From Amyelois transitella (Eukaryota > Arthropoda > Insecta > Lepidoptera > Pyralidae), in NCBI RefSeq assembly GCF_032362555.1, contig NC_083510.1, forward strand, positions 4,367,501 to 4,431,500: DNA of 64,000 nt. Direction: 5' to 3'. The translations under genes were made by a program, and so were the position numbers. Positions 22,974 through 35,611 of this stretch are shown piece by piece. Under the pieces are notes generated by a model. The model ran no database searches and had not been told where the DNA came from. It was given only the letters and a program-made list of their open reading frames with translations. Each line of letters opens with the position of its first letter. Within the stretch, counting starts at the first letter, position 1.

Positions 22974-24681
22974 TTAATGATGGGCCAACAGTACGGGGGT
23001 ATGTTCATCATGGTGTCCAGGGGCAGAGTGGGAGACGACGGCATTGAATCCGCTGTGGTCGTCGGCGGTGTAGTGGACTGTACGCACTGAGCCATCGGCC
23101 TCCAGAAGGCTGTATTCGCCATGTACGACATCGCCATCGCGAACCTCGTGTTGGGACTTGTTGTCGCCGGTGTGAGCGTCAGACACGGAATAAGAGAACT
23201 CGTATTTGGGGTGAGCCTGAAAAAGGTTAATTAAACATAAGAAACTATTGCTATTATAAAGGTACTTGTCTCATCATAGGGACTGCAAAACTTATCAGTA
23301 ATAGGAACATCACATAGAATGACTACTTTAGTGATCTATATTGACTTATGATTTGTGTGGGTAAACAATAATGATTTCTGTGATGCTACAATAGAATCTG
23401 CCTAAAAATAAGTGCTGAATGTATTCAGGGTATCACTGACCTGTTATAGCATTCTCATTTACTTCCTTTATACCTTTCTAAATTTTGTAATGTCATAATA
23501 AATTATATTAATTCCTAAATTTATTTTTAAATTGAATCACGGTGAATTGAATCAATAAACTGTTACATACGTTGGGCACAAAATAACAAAGTCATATTTA
23601 CAACCAAAATATTAGTAACTTACGTATTCCTCCTCGTGGTGGGCGGCAACCAGTACTTTTTGGGCGGGGGCGATGACCTTAGCAACGGGGGTGATAATCT
23701 TAGCGACCGGGGTGGCGTAGTGGACGGGTGTCGCGGCGTAGTGCGCAGGCTCATAGTGGGAGTAGGCAACAGGGGCGGCTACGGCGATTTTGGCTACGGG
23801 AGCGGCCACCAATTTGGGTTGGTCGTGGCGAACGATGCTTTGGGAAGAAACGGCATTAGCTTGGGAGTAGTGGACAGGGGCTGATTTGTAGACGACTGGG
23901 GCAGAGTGATAGACAGTAGGTGCGTGTACAGCTACAGCCGGGGCAGCATGGATGGCGACGGCAGGGGCAGAATGGTAGGAGATTGATGGAGCAGCAGCCA
24001 CCAGCTTGGTGGGCTGGTCGTGGCGGACGATGCTTTGGGATGACACGGCAGCCGCTGGAGAGTAGTGAGCTACTGGCACAACTCCTGCCAAGGAGACGGC
24101 GAGCACGGCGCTAAGGGCGATGATCTGAAATTTGAAATGAAAAATTTTGCAAACTTTCTAAATCAAAAGAATTTTTAGCAACATTCTAAATTATCTGTAG
24201 TTCTCTGGGTTAATTTTATTAAATTCAATTTTTTTTAGTAACCTAATTTTCTAATAATATTGTATAATGATCATTATCAAGCTCCATTGCTTCTTTAAAC
24301 GTGAAATACCTTCACAAACTTTAAAAGAGAAGTAATATACATACACACATACATATGGTCACGTCTATATCCCTTGCGGGGTAGACAGAGCCACCAGTCT
24401 TAAAAAGACTGAATGGCCACAGTCAGCTATTCGGCTTAATGATAGAATTGAGATTCAAATAGTGACAGATTGCTAGCCCATCGCCTAAAAAAGAATCCCA
24501 AGTTTGTAAACCTATCTCTTAGTCGCCTTTTACGACATCCATGGGAGAGAGCAGAAGTAATATATTATTATTAATAACGCAAATATAATTTTAATATTTT
24601 TTTTTTGTTAAATGGCAGGATATTTAATCAACGATGTTTTTCAGTATGTTAAAAACAGTGATGACTTACTTTTGAGAACAT
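22974..24681 (-). CDS. CP7: Ala-rich RR-2 cuticular protein
   Basis: Minus-strand exons 24681-24670, 24124-23624 and 23216-22974 give 251 residues. Signal peptide [18 protein letters not shown]. The linker is Ala/Val/Pro/His-rich with YHSAP and [10 protein letters not shown] repeats and two copies of [13 protein letters not shown], one near each end. After HHEEEY comes the RR-2 domain ([20 protein letters not shown] ... [17 protein letters not shown] ... GFNAVV), which keeps the canonical TGD and DGD, and a short tail ([15 protein letters not shown]). The intron at Gly-Phe found in CP1-CP6 is absent. CP7 thus looks like a sister of CP8-CP14 rather than of its left neighbours, though its initiator is the TCAGT type. 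Confidence 0.94.
24350..24555 (-). mobile_element. Repeat B (SINE-like) copy
   Basis: In CP7 intron 1. Plus-strand reading: GGTCACGTCTATATCCCTTG, GCCCATCGCCTAAAAAAGAA and CGCCTTTTACGACATCCATG, the reverse complement of the copies at 14,012 and 29,240. Confidence 0.65.
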
Positions 24682-24699
24682 GTTGAGAAGTGGACTTCA

Positions 24700-24735
24700 A
24701 CTGATGCTCTGAATGTCGAAATGGTTGCTTATATA
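24700..24735 (-). promoter_or_regulatory. CP7 core promoter
   Basis: Minus-strand TATATAA (24735-24729) and initiator ATCAGT (24705-24700). Confidence 0.75.
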
Positions 24736-27700
24736 GTAGACTTATATTTTTTCGGCAAGGTTAACAGGTCACAGAGGTGACGTATGTGTATGATCAGTCC
24801 GACTCGGACTTGTCACATGCAAATTTAATACCACGTAGATAATTACTTCACGTAAGTATGATAAAATACAGTCGCATTCAAAGACTACAGGTAAAATCTT
24901 GTACAAACCAAGTTAATTTGATTTTATATTTTTGTTAGCAGGAAGAATTCATGTTTTCATTATTGTCTTAAAAAGTTTTCTTGCATGCACTCATACGGAT
25001 GCTTTATCTATATAAACCATCAAAAAATCGATTTACATTAAAGCAGATTAACAGAATTATGAGATAGAAAATCAATAAGATTTACATTACAGTTTTAAAG
25101 AAATAAGGCACTTTGAAGAAATGGTGTCGCAGCTAAACGTAGTTTTTGCTTTGCGCAGATTTTATCGATCTTCAAAATATTACAATACAAATATCACGTC
25201 ACATTATTATTCCCTATGTGAGAATCACATCACAATATTATTCCTGGAGACAGTGCGAATGTCCACAAGACTCGAACGATGACGGTCACATTTAGAGATA
25301 GAGACAGCTAATAAAATAGGCTTTCCTTTGATTTACTTTTACATTCTGTACGTAAAGAAGAACATCTAGCACACACTATGTTTTTTTCGGTACTCCCAGG
25401 TCAGCATGGATAGTAAATAATTATTTACATAAACTTTAATTGGTATTACGAGAAATACATCGTTAAAATATTTTATACAGCATTTATTATGAACACATAC
25501 ATAGGTATTTACTACAACTATGTTAAACGATTATGCGGTCTTTGACCTTTCACGTTACAAACATTGATGATTCATTCATTCAAGCTCGCGAAGATGATCT
25601 TGAGACGAACGAGACTTGTCTACGTCACAAACACGTCTGATGAGATAAGGTATCTTCGCAATACGATGGACAGTTTTAGAAAGTAAATCATAAGTAATAA
25701 AATTATACAAACTGTCTACCCCGCAAGGGTATTATTATATGAATTAATTAATTATCCCTTACAGAGCCAACAGTCTCAAAAAGACTGAAAAGCCACGTTC
25801 AACTCAGTGCCTAGAGAGAAACTTTATTGCCTCGTAGTAAATAAAACTTAAAATGTAAAAGCCTTTTTCTTTTTAATTTCATTTGCCATTAGGTAGATAA
25901 AATTCTACCTATTGGCAGATGAAATTTCAAAATGACTGTCAAGGGCGGTATAAAGGTTATTCAAGTTGGGCAAGGTATGGGCGCCTTAGGCATGATTAGG
26001 CATTCATCTCTTCATACAGAATAAAACGTATAAATAAGAACTGAAAAGTACTGGTTTAACCAAGATCCTGGATTGAAAAATTCAGGTTTTTACACGAAAT
26101 GATTCTTTCCCATCTGACCTCTCTAACCTTGCAGAGGTACCTTCTTCGTAATGGATTATGGTAAAAGCTGCACTAGATGAATGTGCCTATTTCCTTAGTT
26201 ACCCTTTACGAAATCCGCGGTAATGAGATGAAGATTGCAATTGCAATATAATTTTCTGTATAAGTGAATTCATATTACTGTTCGTGACTGTATCTCATCT
26301 TTCATGATTTATAGCGGCAAAAATATAATCATAACGTCATTTCATTATTTACGAGCGCATAAGAATTTATATATGGATTTTTTGCATTCAGAAATCAGGA
26401 GACAAGTAAAATAAATGAGCATTTAAGAATTTAGAGATCCGTCGGCAACCCAAACATTAAGCGAAATTAAAAATATAAGGAAAGCGAAGCCACGCCCTGA
26501 AACATAGTTACGAATGGTGCAATTAAAAATACCCAAAGATGAGAAAACGATAATTATATAATTACCTTCAGTGCAGCCCCATCTAATACTTAAGTTATCA
26601 AAATATCTTTCCAGAGATTTCAAGTACAAAAAGAAAAAGCACTAGTTGTATATGCTTTTTGATGTATCATTATTTCGTTTATCAAAATACATTAAGAATC
26701 ATAGAGTATATAAGCGTCATTAGTATTTGGGACTACTATTAATTCTGTGGTTATGACCAACATACCTCTGTCTAATTCACAGAGCAGAAATTCAAGAAAC
26801 TGTATACGGAACCCTGAGTGTTCGATTTCAATGAGGTTTGTCTGTTTCAATAATGTACTCGTTTGTCAAGAGTGAGGTCAAATTGATGACATTTTCAGTT
26901 GTTTATTATATCACTTTGAGTTTATGGTCGTTTCACAGTACATATTTTTTTGATGAAATTAAGTTTTAATGGTCAAATTATTTTTTTTATAATACTGTTT
27001 GTAATTAATAATTAGTTTGATTCATTATTAATACTAATTTATTAATACGGAGGAAATAAAAAACGTCGTGTGGAAACCCATGTATATTCAGGTAACCATG
27101 ATTTAATAAGAGTAAAAATTCCTTATAAGGGTGCGGAGTTCAAACGAGAGTAACGCTTCATGTGAAACCCTAGTTCACCCAATCCAGGTTCAAAGTCAGG
27201 TGGATCTTTGATCTTCCGAGTGAGATTAGAGTAAACGCCAGGAGGGTGACTATTTGTAATAATAAAAAAGTAGGTTCTACAAAACTATGTGCAAAAATAT
27301 AATATCTGTGAAGTACATCTCACGAAACGTGGCCTATCAGTCTTTTTAAGACTGTTGGCCCTGTCAACCCCAAAAGGAATATAGACATATATACATATAA
27401 TCACGTTTATATCTCTTACGGAGTAAACAGAGTTAGCAGTCTTGAAAATACTGAAAGGCCACGTTCAGCTATTGATTACAATCCCAATCCAAGAACAATA
27501 CCAATTTAATTAAAGTCCAAATAAATTTTTTATACTGAATAATAGTAGTCCTTGTTTATTCTAGGTCGAATTCAAAGAACAACTATTATAACTGATTCGT
27601 GAAAAATATTTCGGATCAATTATCCAGTTATGTGAATTGCGAAACTTAAACTTCCTGTCCGAAAGACAAGGGCAGCTTAAGGCTAATAAACAAGAACAAG

Positions 27701-28576
27701 ATAGATATACATACATATATTTTTATTATTTAGAGCAACTAACGAATGTAAACTACATTTTTTCGCTTGTTATTATTTTAAAGTAAATTTGTACATTTAG
27801 CTTATCCTAGTGACAATTTATACTAAGTGAGTGATAGTCATATATCAAAAAATAGAAAATAAAGACATTTCTGTATTTTTAAATTTATTATATAAATAAA
27901 TACTTATTTCGGCTTTACCATGTTATGATCTTTACTACTATAAAATAAAACGAGATACTAAAGTAATGGAGAACTTCCAAGAATTAGTCGGAACGAAATA
28001 ATGATTCAGAAATTTCGTAAACATCCCTGATCTTTCAAACCAGTTGCAGTTCAAAAGTATGTAATATTGAACGTTTCACCTTATAAAGAGAAGATTGATC
28101 ACCCCATTGACCGCGTACAATGAGACAAAATAAATTATTTTCAATTGTTTCCAACTAAAAGCTTGGGTGGCACATGGCTTGATGAAAATACCTCACGTTG
28201 ATGAATTAAGGAATATTTAACAATTCAGTATAATTATTTCTTGGATATGAAATTAATTTATTTTTTGCTCAAAAATTTCTTTTCAATCTATACAATATTT
28301 CTAAATTCATTGATTGATCTATTGAACAGACGTATTTTTAATTTACGGAAGCATGAGCCTAATAACATTGATCCAAATACCGTAATCTAATAAATCACCA
28401 AAAACTTTGACAATAAACAAGCCAATGCATTATTGCGAAATGCATTAAAAGTATCTTAATTGGTCGCATTTGTTATAAAGAAAAATGTAAGACAAGTTGT
28501 TGACACTCGTAGGCGTCCGGGCGAACGCCCCGAGCAAGTGTCTGAGACCAAGTATTAAGATATAAGCGATTATATT

Positions 28577-28674
28577 TTTAAATTGTGGTTTTTAATTAAC
28601 TCTAATTAAAAACCACAATTTAAAGTAAGAATTTATTATCTAGTACGTACTCACGTACTAGATAATAAATTCTT
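28577..28674. repeat. Two adjacent perfect 22-bp hairpins, both with ACTC loops
   Basis: Hairpin 1: arms 28577-28598 and 28603-28624, loop ACTC. Hairpin 2: arms 28627-28648 and 28653-28674, loop ACTC. Both arms pair perfectly by direct reading. A degenerate single arm (AAGTAAGGATTTATAATCTAG) follows near 28693. Confidence 0.95.
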
Positions 28675-29239
28675 ATTTCTTACGAGTAACAAAAGTAAGG
28701 ATTTATAATCTAGATCTGTCTGTTTAAAAAAAAGATAATTTCAAAAATCTCTTCCAGAAGCACTAATCAGAAACTAAATCCTTAAACTAGCTATGATCCT
28801 TACTTATTTAATAAGAGGAATCAAAAATGAGTGAATGAGAAATTAAATGACTTTGAAACAGTATATCATTGAATAGTCCTGTTTAATTAATATATCACCA
28901 GGACAAAGTCACAGACACTGCATATTAAAAAGTCCTACTAATCCTCATATAGTCAGATGGCAAAGGAACATAGTATTTGGGACGTTTAAATTTGTGGATG
29001 CACCTAATGAAGCCTTTGAGCTGAACGTGGCCTTTCAATCTTATCAAGACTTATTAACTCTGCTTACCTGCAAGGGATGATTTATGTATGTATGGATAAA
29101 TGCAGCAATATTATGATAAGACGCTGTCGGAGTTTCGGAGTTTCAAACTTTAAAAAGTGAAAAGAAATAGCCGTGTAAGACAATTGGAGAGAGTTGGCTA
29201 GCAGTGGCGCACTCTTAGCTATCGAAAATTAATCTTATA

Positions 29240-29515
29240 ATGAAGTGCCATGTGGTTCCCGGCACCAATAAAAAAAGAATAGAACCACTCCTTCTCTTTT
29301 CCATGAATGTCGTAAAAGGCAACTAAGGGCTTATAAACTTGGGATTCTTCTTTTAGGCGGACTAACAACCTGTCACTATTTGAATCTCAATTCTACCATC
29401 AAGCCAAAAAGCTGAACGTGGCCAATTAGTCTTTTCAAGACTGCTTTCAAGATTGGGTCTGTCTACCGCGCAAAGTATATAGACGTGACTATATGTACAT
29501 ATGTGTGTATGTATA
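29240..29515 (+). mobile_element. Repeat B (SINE-like), long copy
   Basis: Starts near GTGGTTCCCGGCACCAATAA, passes CCATGAATGTCGTAAAAGGC and GGCCAATTAGTCTTTTCAAG, and ends near GACGTGACTATATGTACATA. One of the more complete copies. Confidence 0.7.
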
Positions 29516-31068
29516 ATGGACCAAGTTCAGTAAATGTAAAGAAAATATACAAAATGAGATTAATTTAAATTTGGATTAAAATGTAAAATTACCTCGTTCT
29601 CATTTAATTTCACTATAAAATTTCGCTTTCTCGTTTCACTTACACCAATCCGAAACCCTCGTATGAATACAATATAATAAAAACATGAAACGTAATGTGC
29701 TTTGACGTTCGCCGCTCAGTTATGCAGTTGTCCATGACCTTAAAACTAGGTCAGTATTACAGCCTTATGGACCAGTTGAAAGCTTTTAAGAACAGCTTAT
29801 GGAATTGTTTTATCCTTTTAGTATTGTTGATGGTGAACATTTTTGATTACAAATATACATTAAATGACGTCTCTGTCCTTTAAAGGGTAGTCAGGAACAT
29901 CAGTCTCGATAAAACTAAAAGACCCATTTCAGCTGAATAATGTGAATTGAGATTTAGATTGTCATAGGTGAATGATATCCACTCTAAAACTAAGAAGTTT
30001 TACTTAAAATTGAAAATCTCCCACTATTTTTATTAATAAACAAATTATGCCCGCAGCTCTGCTAGTAATGAAAAGTAATGAAAAGTCTCGTATTTTCTAA
30101 TTTCTGTATTCTCAAACCCAAAGACGTAATACTTGACATATTTCTAGCTTCTAACGCCTAGTTGTTTCGCCTGAAATTCTGTCAGTCAGTTACCTAAAAG
30201 TTTTACAAACAGGTTCCCAGAAAGTAAGATGTTTTATAACTACTTATATGTCAAGCATTTAAATTTGGATTAGTAACAATAATGTGAGTCGTTCATTTCT
30301 TTCAATCTACTTCTCCAAATGATTGCAATTACATAACAAAATATAATCTATAGCAGACATCTATTGGCAAATGTTAAGTACGTCTGATACTGCTTTAATC
30401 ACAAGATTATTAGATTGTTGTGTAGTTAAAACTTTATTTTCCTAAACTGCCTAATATTTTTTTATGAGGTTCATTGTTATTGGCATCTTCGGTATCTATA
30501 ATAACCGTTCATTCGATTGCAAAAAAACTTAGAAGGTGAACGGCAAAGATACCCATGTAAGTCATGTAATAATTAAAACTATATAAAACATGTCATGTAA
30601 TGTAATAATTAAAACTATATGAACCAATAAATTTATTAATTACCCAATCCACCTAATTATTAATGTAATTAAGTAAATTATAGATTGCTCAGGTCGTATG
30701 GGTCAGACTGCACGTTCCGGAAGTTTTGCCTTCAACAGACAATTACGTTAGAGTTATTCTATTACCTACATTATTATGATACTTTATCGCTAAGTTCTTC
30801 TAACAATTCATGTTATAATGGTACTGACGTAACAAGCAAAGAATAAACAATGGCTAGCCACAGCACTACTACTGGCGTCCGCTGATATCACTCGTTACGA
30901 ATGCAAACACCAGTGAACTAGTATTGGCATTCATCATATTCGATTCAGTTACACTCAATCCACACACCTGAAAACGAAAAAAAGAAATGGTTCTTTGTTA
31001 AGTAACCTCCTCACCTACTTCTCATGATTATTGTATAACAAGTGACTTTTCCCTGTAATTATTCGTCA

Positions 31069-31118
31069 TATAAAAGTGTATATTCCATATGGTGCATTAC
31101 TTCCGTGGTGCACGCAGT
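31069..31118 (+). promoter_or_regulatory. Orphan-gene core promoter
   Basis: TATAAAA at 31069-31075. Transcription would start near 31,100, leaving a 5' UTR of only about 20 nt. Confidence 0.55.
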
Positions 31119-31122
31119 GGAA

Positions 31123-33623
31123 ATGGCAGTGATGCGGTTTGAAGTGAGTGTTACTAATTAAGGACTCGAATAATAGGTTTTGAAGAGGAAATTAAATTGC
31201 ATCGCGTAAAGTGATATGTGGTTTTGATTGTAAGATTCAATACTTAATCTATCTTTAGGAAGGATTAAGGATCCTATTAATAATAAAGTGAAATACATTT
31301 AAAATTTAATCAAAGTGAATTGCTCCGATCCTTAAACATCATCAGAATTACGCGTAAGACAATTGAGACATTTTCTACAATGCATCATACTGTTTACTTT
31401 CAGGTTTCGACATTCATATATATTTTTATTGTATGCAGTGCATCACCACTTCCACCATCATATGGCCCAGATCAGGCGATACCACCAGAAACATACGTAC
31501 ATACAGCTAATACAATACATAAGAAAGACACTCCTGATGTACCAACTATTCAATATGCGCCTCTGTACTCATCTGACAATGTAATCAATCAAGCGCCAAG
31601 AAACACTGAAAATGTGGAAGTAAAAAAAACACATTTAGAACCAAAAATATTAGAAAGCAGTGACATTAAATTGATTTCGAGTCAGCAAAATTCATATCCA
31701 TACATTCCAGGTCACAATATAGAAATCTATCCATATGTCAATCGTGGCTTAGGATTGTATGATGACTACAATAGTAAACCAGAGACAACTTCTGAGGCGA
31801 CAACAAATGCAAGTAATAAGGTAAGAAAAGAATGAGTACTGTCTTTTGATGATGAATGATGTTTTTTATTATCACAGTATATTTCAAATCAATATACGAG
31901 TATTCTAATCCTAATATTATAAATGCAAAAGTAAGTTTGTTTGTTGTCCTTTTACGAGTAATCTATTGTCTGATGAAGTACATCCACTTTCACTTCATCC
32001 CGGTAAATATATAGTTCCCGTTGCATTAACGAAAAACCCAGTTTGTAGGTTGCGCTAAATTTGCGCAGGTGAAGCCGCGGGTAGAAACTAGTTATAAAGA
32101 TATAAAATATATATATATTTTATAAATATAAATAAAATCTAACAAGATATTGAAAGTTAAAAAGTATAAGTCATTGTTCAAAACAGACATGGATAATGCA
32201 ACAATAGTAATAGTTATGTAGTTATAGTTACATCTTGCATATGATAGAACTAATTAGACAAACATTGATCTTCCAATCAAAATAAAACAAACTGACATCA
32301 GTGCATTGAGTGGCATGCGTATGATTCTCTCATCTCAATTATCGAAGATCTTTGTTATACCATTAGTCATGAGAAAGAGCCTAGAACTTTCTTTCAAGGT
32401 TTTATTTTTATATGAATACTTGCTAGATTGTTTGTATTATCACTAATTTATTTACTTCAGACTTTATCATAAAGTCTACTTCCACAAAGTTTGTCATCTT
32501 GACTTAGAAATTGAGCCTGGAAATCTGCTACCCATTATTACTGCGCTGCATAAGCCGAAAACTTGACTACTCTTCATAGAATTCGGAATAATATAATATC
32601 GTAGAAATGGCATGATACGGAAACATTATGTATCACAGCCATCATTAACTGCGTCTCATTTACCAATACAAATAAGTACAAGGCCTATATTATCTTGATT
32701 TCTATGCTAATCTGTTATATATTCTTGTTTTATATTACAGGCGAACTATCGCCGTGCATTCTCTGTTTTTAAGAAACCTGAAAATGAGTTGAATATTGCA
32801 AATTTACAAGAAGCACTTGATGTCTCCATACCATCAACGAATGACCCAGTGGTTCAATTTGCTAATTTACTAGAAAAAACGTAAGTTTTTATAAAAAAAT
32901 ATATTGATTATAATTAAAATTAAGATAGCTTGAAATAAAGAAATACTATAGAAATCGGAATAATAAAAGAGCATAGAAATGCCACATTAAACTCGAAACT
33001 ATAAGAATGATGTCGTCTTGCAATTATCTGTGCAGTTGTAAAGCTGTCAAATAAATCTCAACCATTAATTGCGTCCTCGCATTGACAACTACTTGCCACT
33101 TTTATAGCTTTATATTATTTCGAATTCTATTAAATCTTTCATCGACTTCTCCGCCATATAATTCACGATGATAATAAATCATGTGCATCAACAAATATTT
33201 ATCCTGGAAAGTTAGTGCAAAACTGACGAGAAATATGACATTATACAAAAAAAGACTAACGTACATAGTGTAACTATGTATTTCAAATATTTCAGGCACG
33301 TAGACTACAACGGAAAATCCGTCAACCCATCGTTGGATCAGCAATTTCTTACAAACCATGAAACACTACAGGATATCCATGAACTTACAAAACAAATCGA
33401 ATCACAAAGGATAGTGGGTTACCCAAAAATGAATACTTTGTTATTGAATTTGGCAAGAGTTTACAGCGCAGGTTCACCGTCTTCAAACCACGTTAATTAT
33501 TTAGAAATGACTAAAAATAATATTATTAGCAGTTTGCAGTCAAAAGTTAGAAGTCCAAGAATCAAATATTCAGATCGTGGTACTCGAACACGTTTATTGC
33601 CAATATTATTTACAAATTCCTAA
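31123..33623 (+). CDS. Orphan secreted protein, no recognised domain
   Basis: Exons 31123-31143, 31404-31820, 32741-32880 and 33296-33623 join in frame to 301 residues. The start is a 21-nt micro-exon (MAVMRFE) with donor GTGAGT, placed 54 nt after a TATA box. Acceptor TTTCAG precedes VSTFIYIFIVCSASPLPPSYG, completing a signal peptide. The rest is hydrophilic and rich in Pro, Asn, Ser and Lys, with no RR, CPAP, Tweedle or CPF motif that I can see, no Cys after the signal, and a basic C-terminus (RIKYSDRGTRTRLLP). Micro-exon plus signal split resembles its cuticular neighbours; the rest does not. A later start at 31,381 in an upstream-extended exon 2 is possible but would run through the acceptor. 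Function unknown. Confidence 0.8.
31909..32091 (+). mobile_element. Helitron-like non-autonomous element in orphan-gene intron 2
   Basis: Starts TCCTAATATTATAAATGC and ends AAGCCGCGGGTAGAAACTAG, flanked by A and T. 183 bp. Confidence 0.7.
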
Positions 33624-33910
33624 ATAATAAACAACAAACAAAACCGTATAATAGTTTTACATTTTTATACTTCCGTTGTAAATATATTTTTATATAAATA
33701 ACACTAAGCAATTAAATATTTTTTTAGAAATACGTATTTTTCTCTAGAACGTTTTGACTTAATTCATTTAAAGATAAAAACAAAAAATCCTAACTAAGAC
33801 CAAAATTATAACGAAAGTGACTCGCTCGTAGTGAATGGGGTACAGATTTGGCAAACTTACCGCAAGGACGATGAGTACGACTACCTTATCTAAGCCTACG
33901 TTTGACACAC

Positions 33911-33946
33911 TATAAAATCAGGACAAACAAACTCTAACAATCATTC
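33911..33946 (+). promoter_or_regulatory. CP8 core promoter
   Basis: TATAAAA at 33911-33917 and initiator TCATTC at 33941-33946. The surrounding promoter is unlike that of CP9-CP11. Confidence 0.75.
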
Positions 33947-33977
33947 ACTGTCTGTGCGCAACAGAGAAACAATCAAA

Positions 33978-34745
33978 ATGTTCTCCAAAGTAAGTTGTGC
34001 TCGATTTGATATAATTTGTTTCTTGATTTATAGAAGCTTATGACATAGTTATACTTCATATATTTTTCACAGTTAGTAGCCCTGTGTGCGTTGGTGGCAG
34101 TGTCCCAGGCTGGTCTCCTGCCTGCGCCTGTACACTACTCCTCCGCCGCCGCCGTCTCCTCGCAGAGCATCGTGCGCCACGACCAGCCACAGGCCGCCAA
34201 GCTGGTGGCTGCCGCTCCCGTCTACCACGCCGCCCCCGCACCAGTCGCCTACCATGCTGCCCCCGCCGCCGTCACCTACCACGCCGCTCCCGCTCCAGTC
34301 GCTTACCACGCCGCCCCCGTCCAAGTCGCCTACCACGCCGCTCCTGTCGCCAAGGTTGTGGCTCACGCTGAGGAAGTCGTAAGTTTACCTTCTCACCACT
34401 CATGCAATATAATAAATACCCATATATATTCAACACTAATATTAAATATAATTGCTGCAGGCCTACCCCAAGTACGAGTACAACTACTCCGTAGCCGACG
34501 GCCACACCGGCGACAACAAGTCCCAGCAGGAGGTGCGCGACGGCGACGCCGTGAAGGGCTCGTACTCCTTCCACGAGGCCGACGGCTCCATCAGGACCGT
34601 GGAGTACACAGCTGACGACCACAACGGCTTCAACGCGGTGGTTCACAACACCGCCCCCACCGCCGCTCCCGTCGCCATCAAGGCCGCCCCCGTGCTGCTC
34701 AAGACTGCCTACGCCGCGCCCGCGCTGCAATACTACCACCACTAG
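33978..34745 (+). CDS. CP8: Ala/Pro/His RR-2 cuticular protein (200 aa, identical group)
   Basis: Exons 33978-33989, 34073-34378 and 34461-34745 give 200 residues. Signal peptide [17 protein letters not shown], then [24 protein letters not shown], and a linker of YHAAP-A/V repeats (about residues 54-96). Exon 3 carries the RR-2 domain ([20 protein letters not shown] ... [17 protein letters not shown] ... GFNAVV) and an Ala/Pro tail ending ALQYYHH. Only two introns; the Gly-Phe intron is absent. The predicted protein is identical to CP9, CP10, CP11 and CP12. The first 65 nt of exon 2 differ from CP9 at a few synonymous sites, then the exons are the same. AATAAA at 34773. The coding exons are strongly GC-rich against AT-rich surroundings. 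Confidence 0.96.
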
Positions 34746-35454
34746 ATCTCCACCAAAGTAGTTAGACCTCTAAATAAACAAACTTAATTTATTATATTAA
34801 ACAAGTCAATTCAAAAAGAATATTTGTTTTCTTAATTAACTTTTAATCCTGAATGAATAATCTACAGATTTTATCATATTTGGTCAAAAAAGTTAGAACA
34901 GTATTTTAATTTAACAGTAGTTAAATTTATTAGCAACTCATATCATTACATATTATAAAAACATAATGAATTTTCACATGATGGAAATGCTCTAAAATAT
35001 GAAATGTAATCTAAATGGATCTTATATAATTCGGTCGTAAAGGTGCACCTAGGACTCCTCTTCAAAAAGGTGAGGATTTAATCGGGGCTAACGCCAGGAG
35101 GAAGAAGATCCTTCCTATGGTAGCTTGAGTCTGGCTATGACAAAATACAGTAGAGGGGAATACGATGCGAGAAATATTTCTTATTTTTCATTGTTTTAAA
35201 AATCCACAGAATGAAAATAATAAATGGCCCTAAGTATCAATTGTTACTGTACTCGTACCAACAAATGTAAACGAAAAAGTCTTAAGATGTTGGAATAAAA
35301 TAATGTCTCAGTTATTCTTTAGGATGTTATGGCTATCACCTATGTTAGGACTTAAATGTGTCAATAGTTAATTGAAACAATACTAATAACTGAAGTCCAG
35401 CGGACTAAAACAAAGTGGTAATTACTAGTGTATTAATCATTTCTAAGTTAATTA

Positions 35455-35498
35455 ATGTAGTCTAACAGTAATAAGCTGTTATTACTGTTAGACTACAT
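35455..35498. repeat. Perfect 20-bp hairpin with GCTG loop (snap-back)
   Basis: Arms 35455-35474 and 35479-35498 pair perfectly around a 4-nt loop. The paralogous DNA at about 39,285-39,306 and 47,082-47,104 has the right arm but not the left, so the inverted arm is new in this copy. Confidence 0.9.
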
Positions 35499-35611
35499 CA
35501 TTATTAATATTGCTGTCGGACATGTAGGTGATGATGATAAAAGCTATACCAAATCTGATCACTTGAAGGCATAGCAGCAGAAGACATAGCAAGAAATAAG
35601 TACCTTTAGTA

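Larger units (their letters stand above)
24740..31060. other. 6.3-kb intergenic stretch, no gene recognised
   Basis: No RR-2 exon, micro-exon or other domain seen. It holds repeat-B fragments (25705-25800, 27320-27480, 29005-29090, 29240-29515), repeat-C fragments (26050-26200, 27150-27250), the double hairpin at 28577, and a 31-bp-scale tandem duplication near 30560-30620 (GTAATAATTAAAACTATAT twice). It separates the His-rich and Ala/Pro-rich halves of the cluster, so it may hold regulatory DNA (inference). Confidence 0.55.

Noticed and set aside
28577-28674. Double hairpin as a microRNA gene
   Set aside because: Loops of 4 nt and perfect 22-bp stems are unlike animal pre-miRNAs, which have larger loops and imperfect, longer stems.
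24740-31060. A cuticle pseudogene in the large gap
   Set aside because: I looked for RR-2 core words and SSQ motifs on both strands and found none.
31320-31403. Upstream-extended start of the orphan protein (MLRSLNI... or MHHTVYF...)
   Set aside because: It would read through TTACTTTCAG, a good acceptor, and the frame before it has no promoter spacing. The micro-exon at 31,123 with donor GTGAGT and a complete signal peptide is better.
34084-34382. Arg/Pro-rich frames in the other two forward frames of exon 2 (repeated in each copy)
   Set aside because: Frame-shifted readings of the YHAAP repeats; no start context, no splice support.
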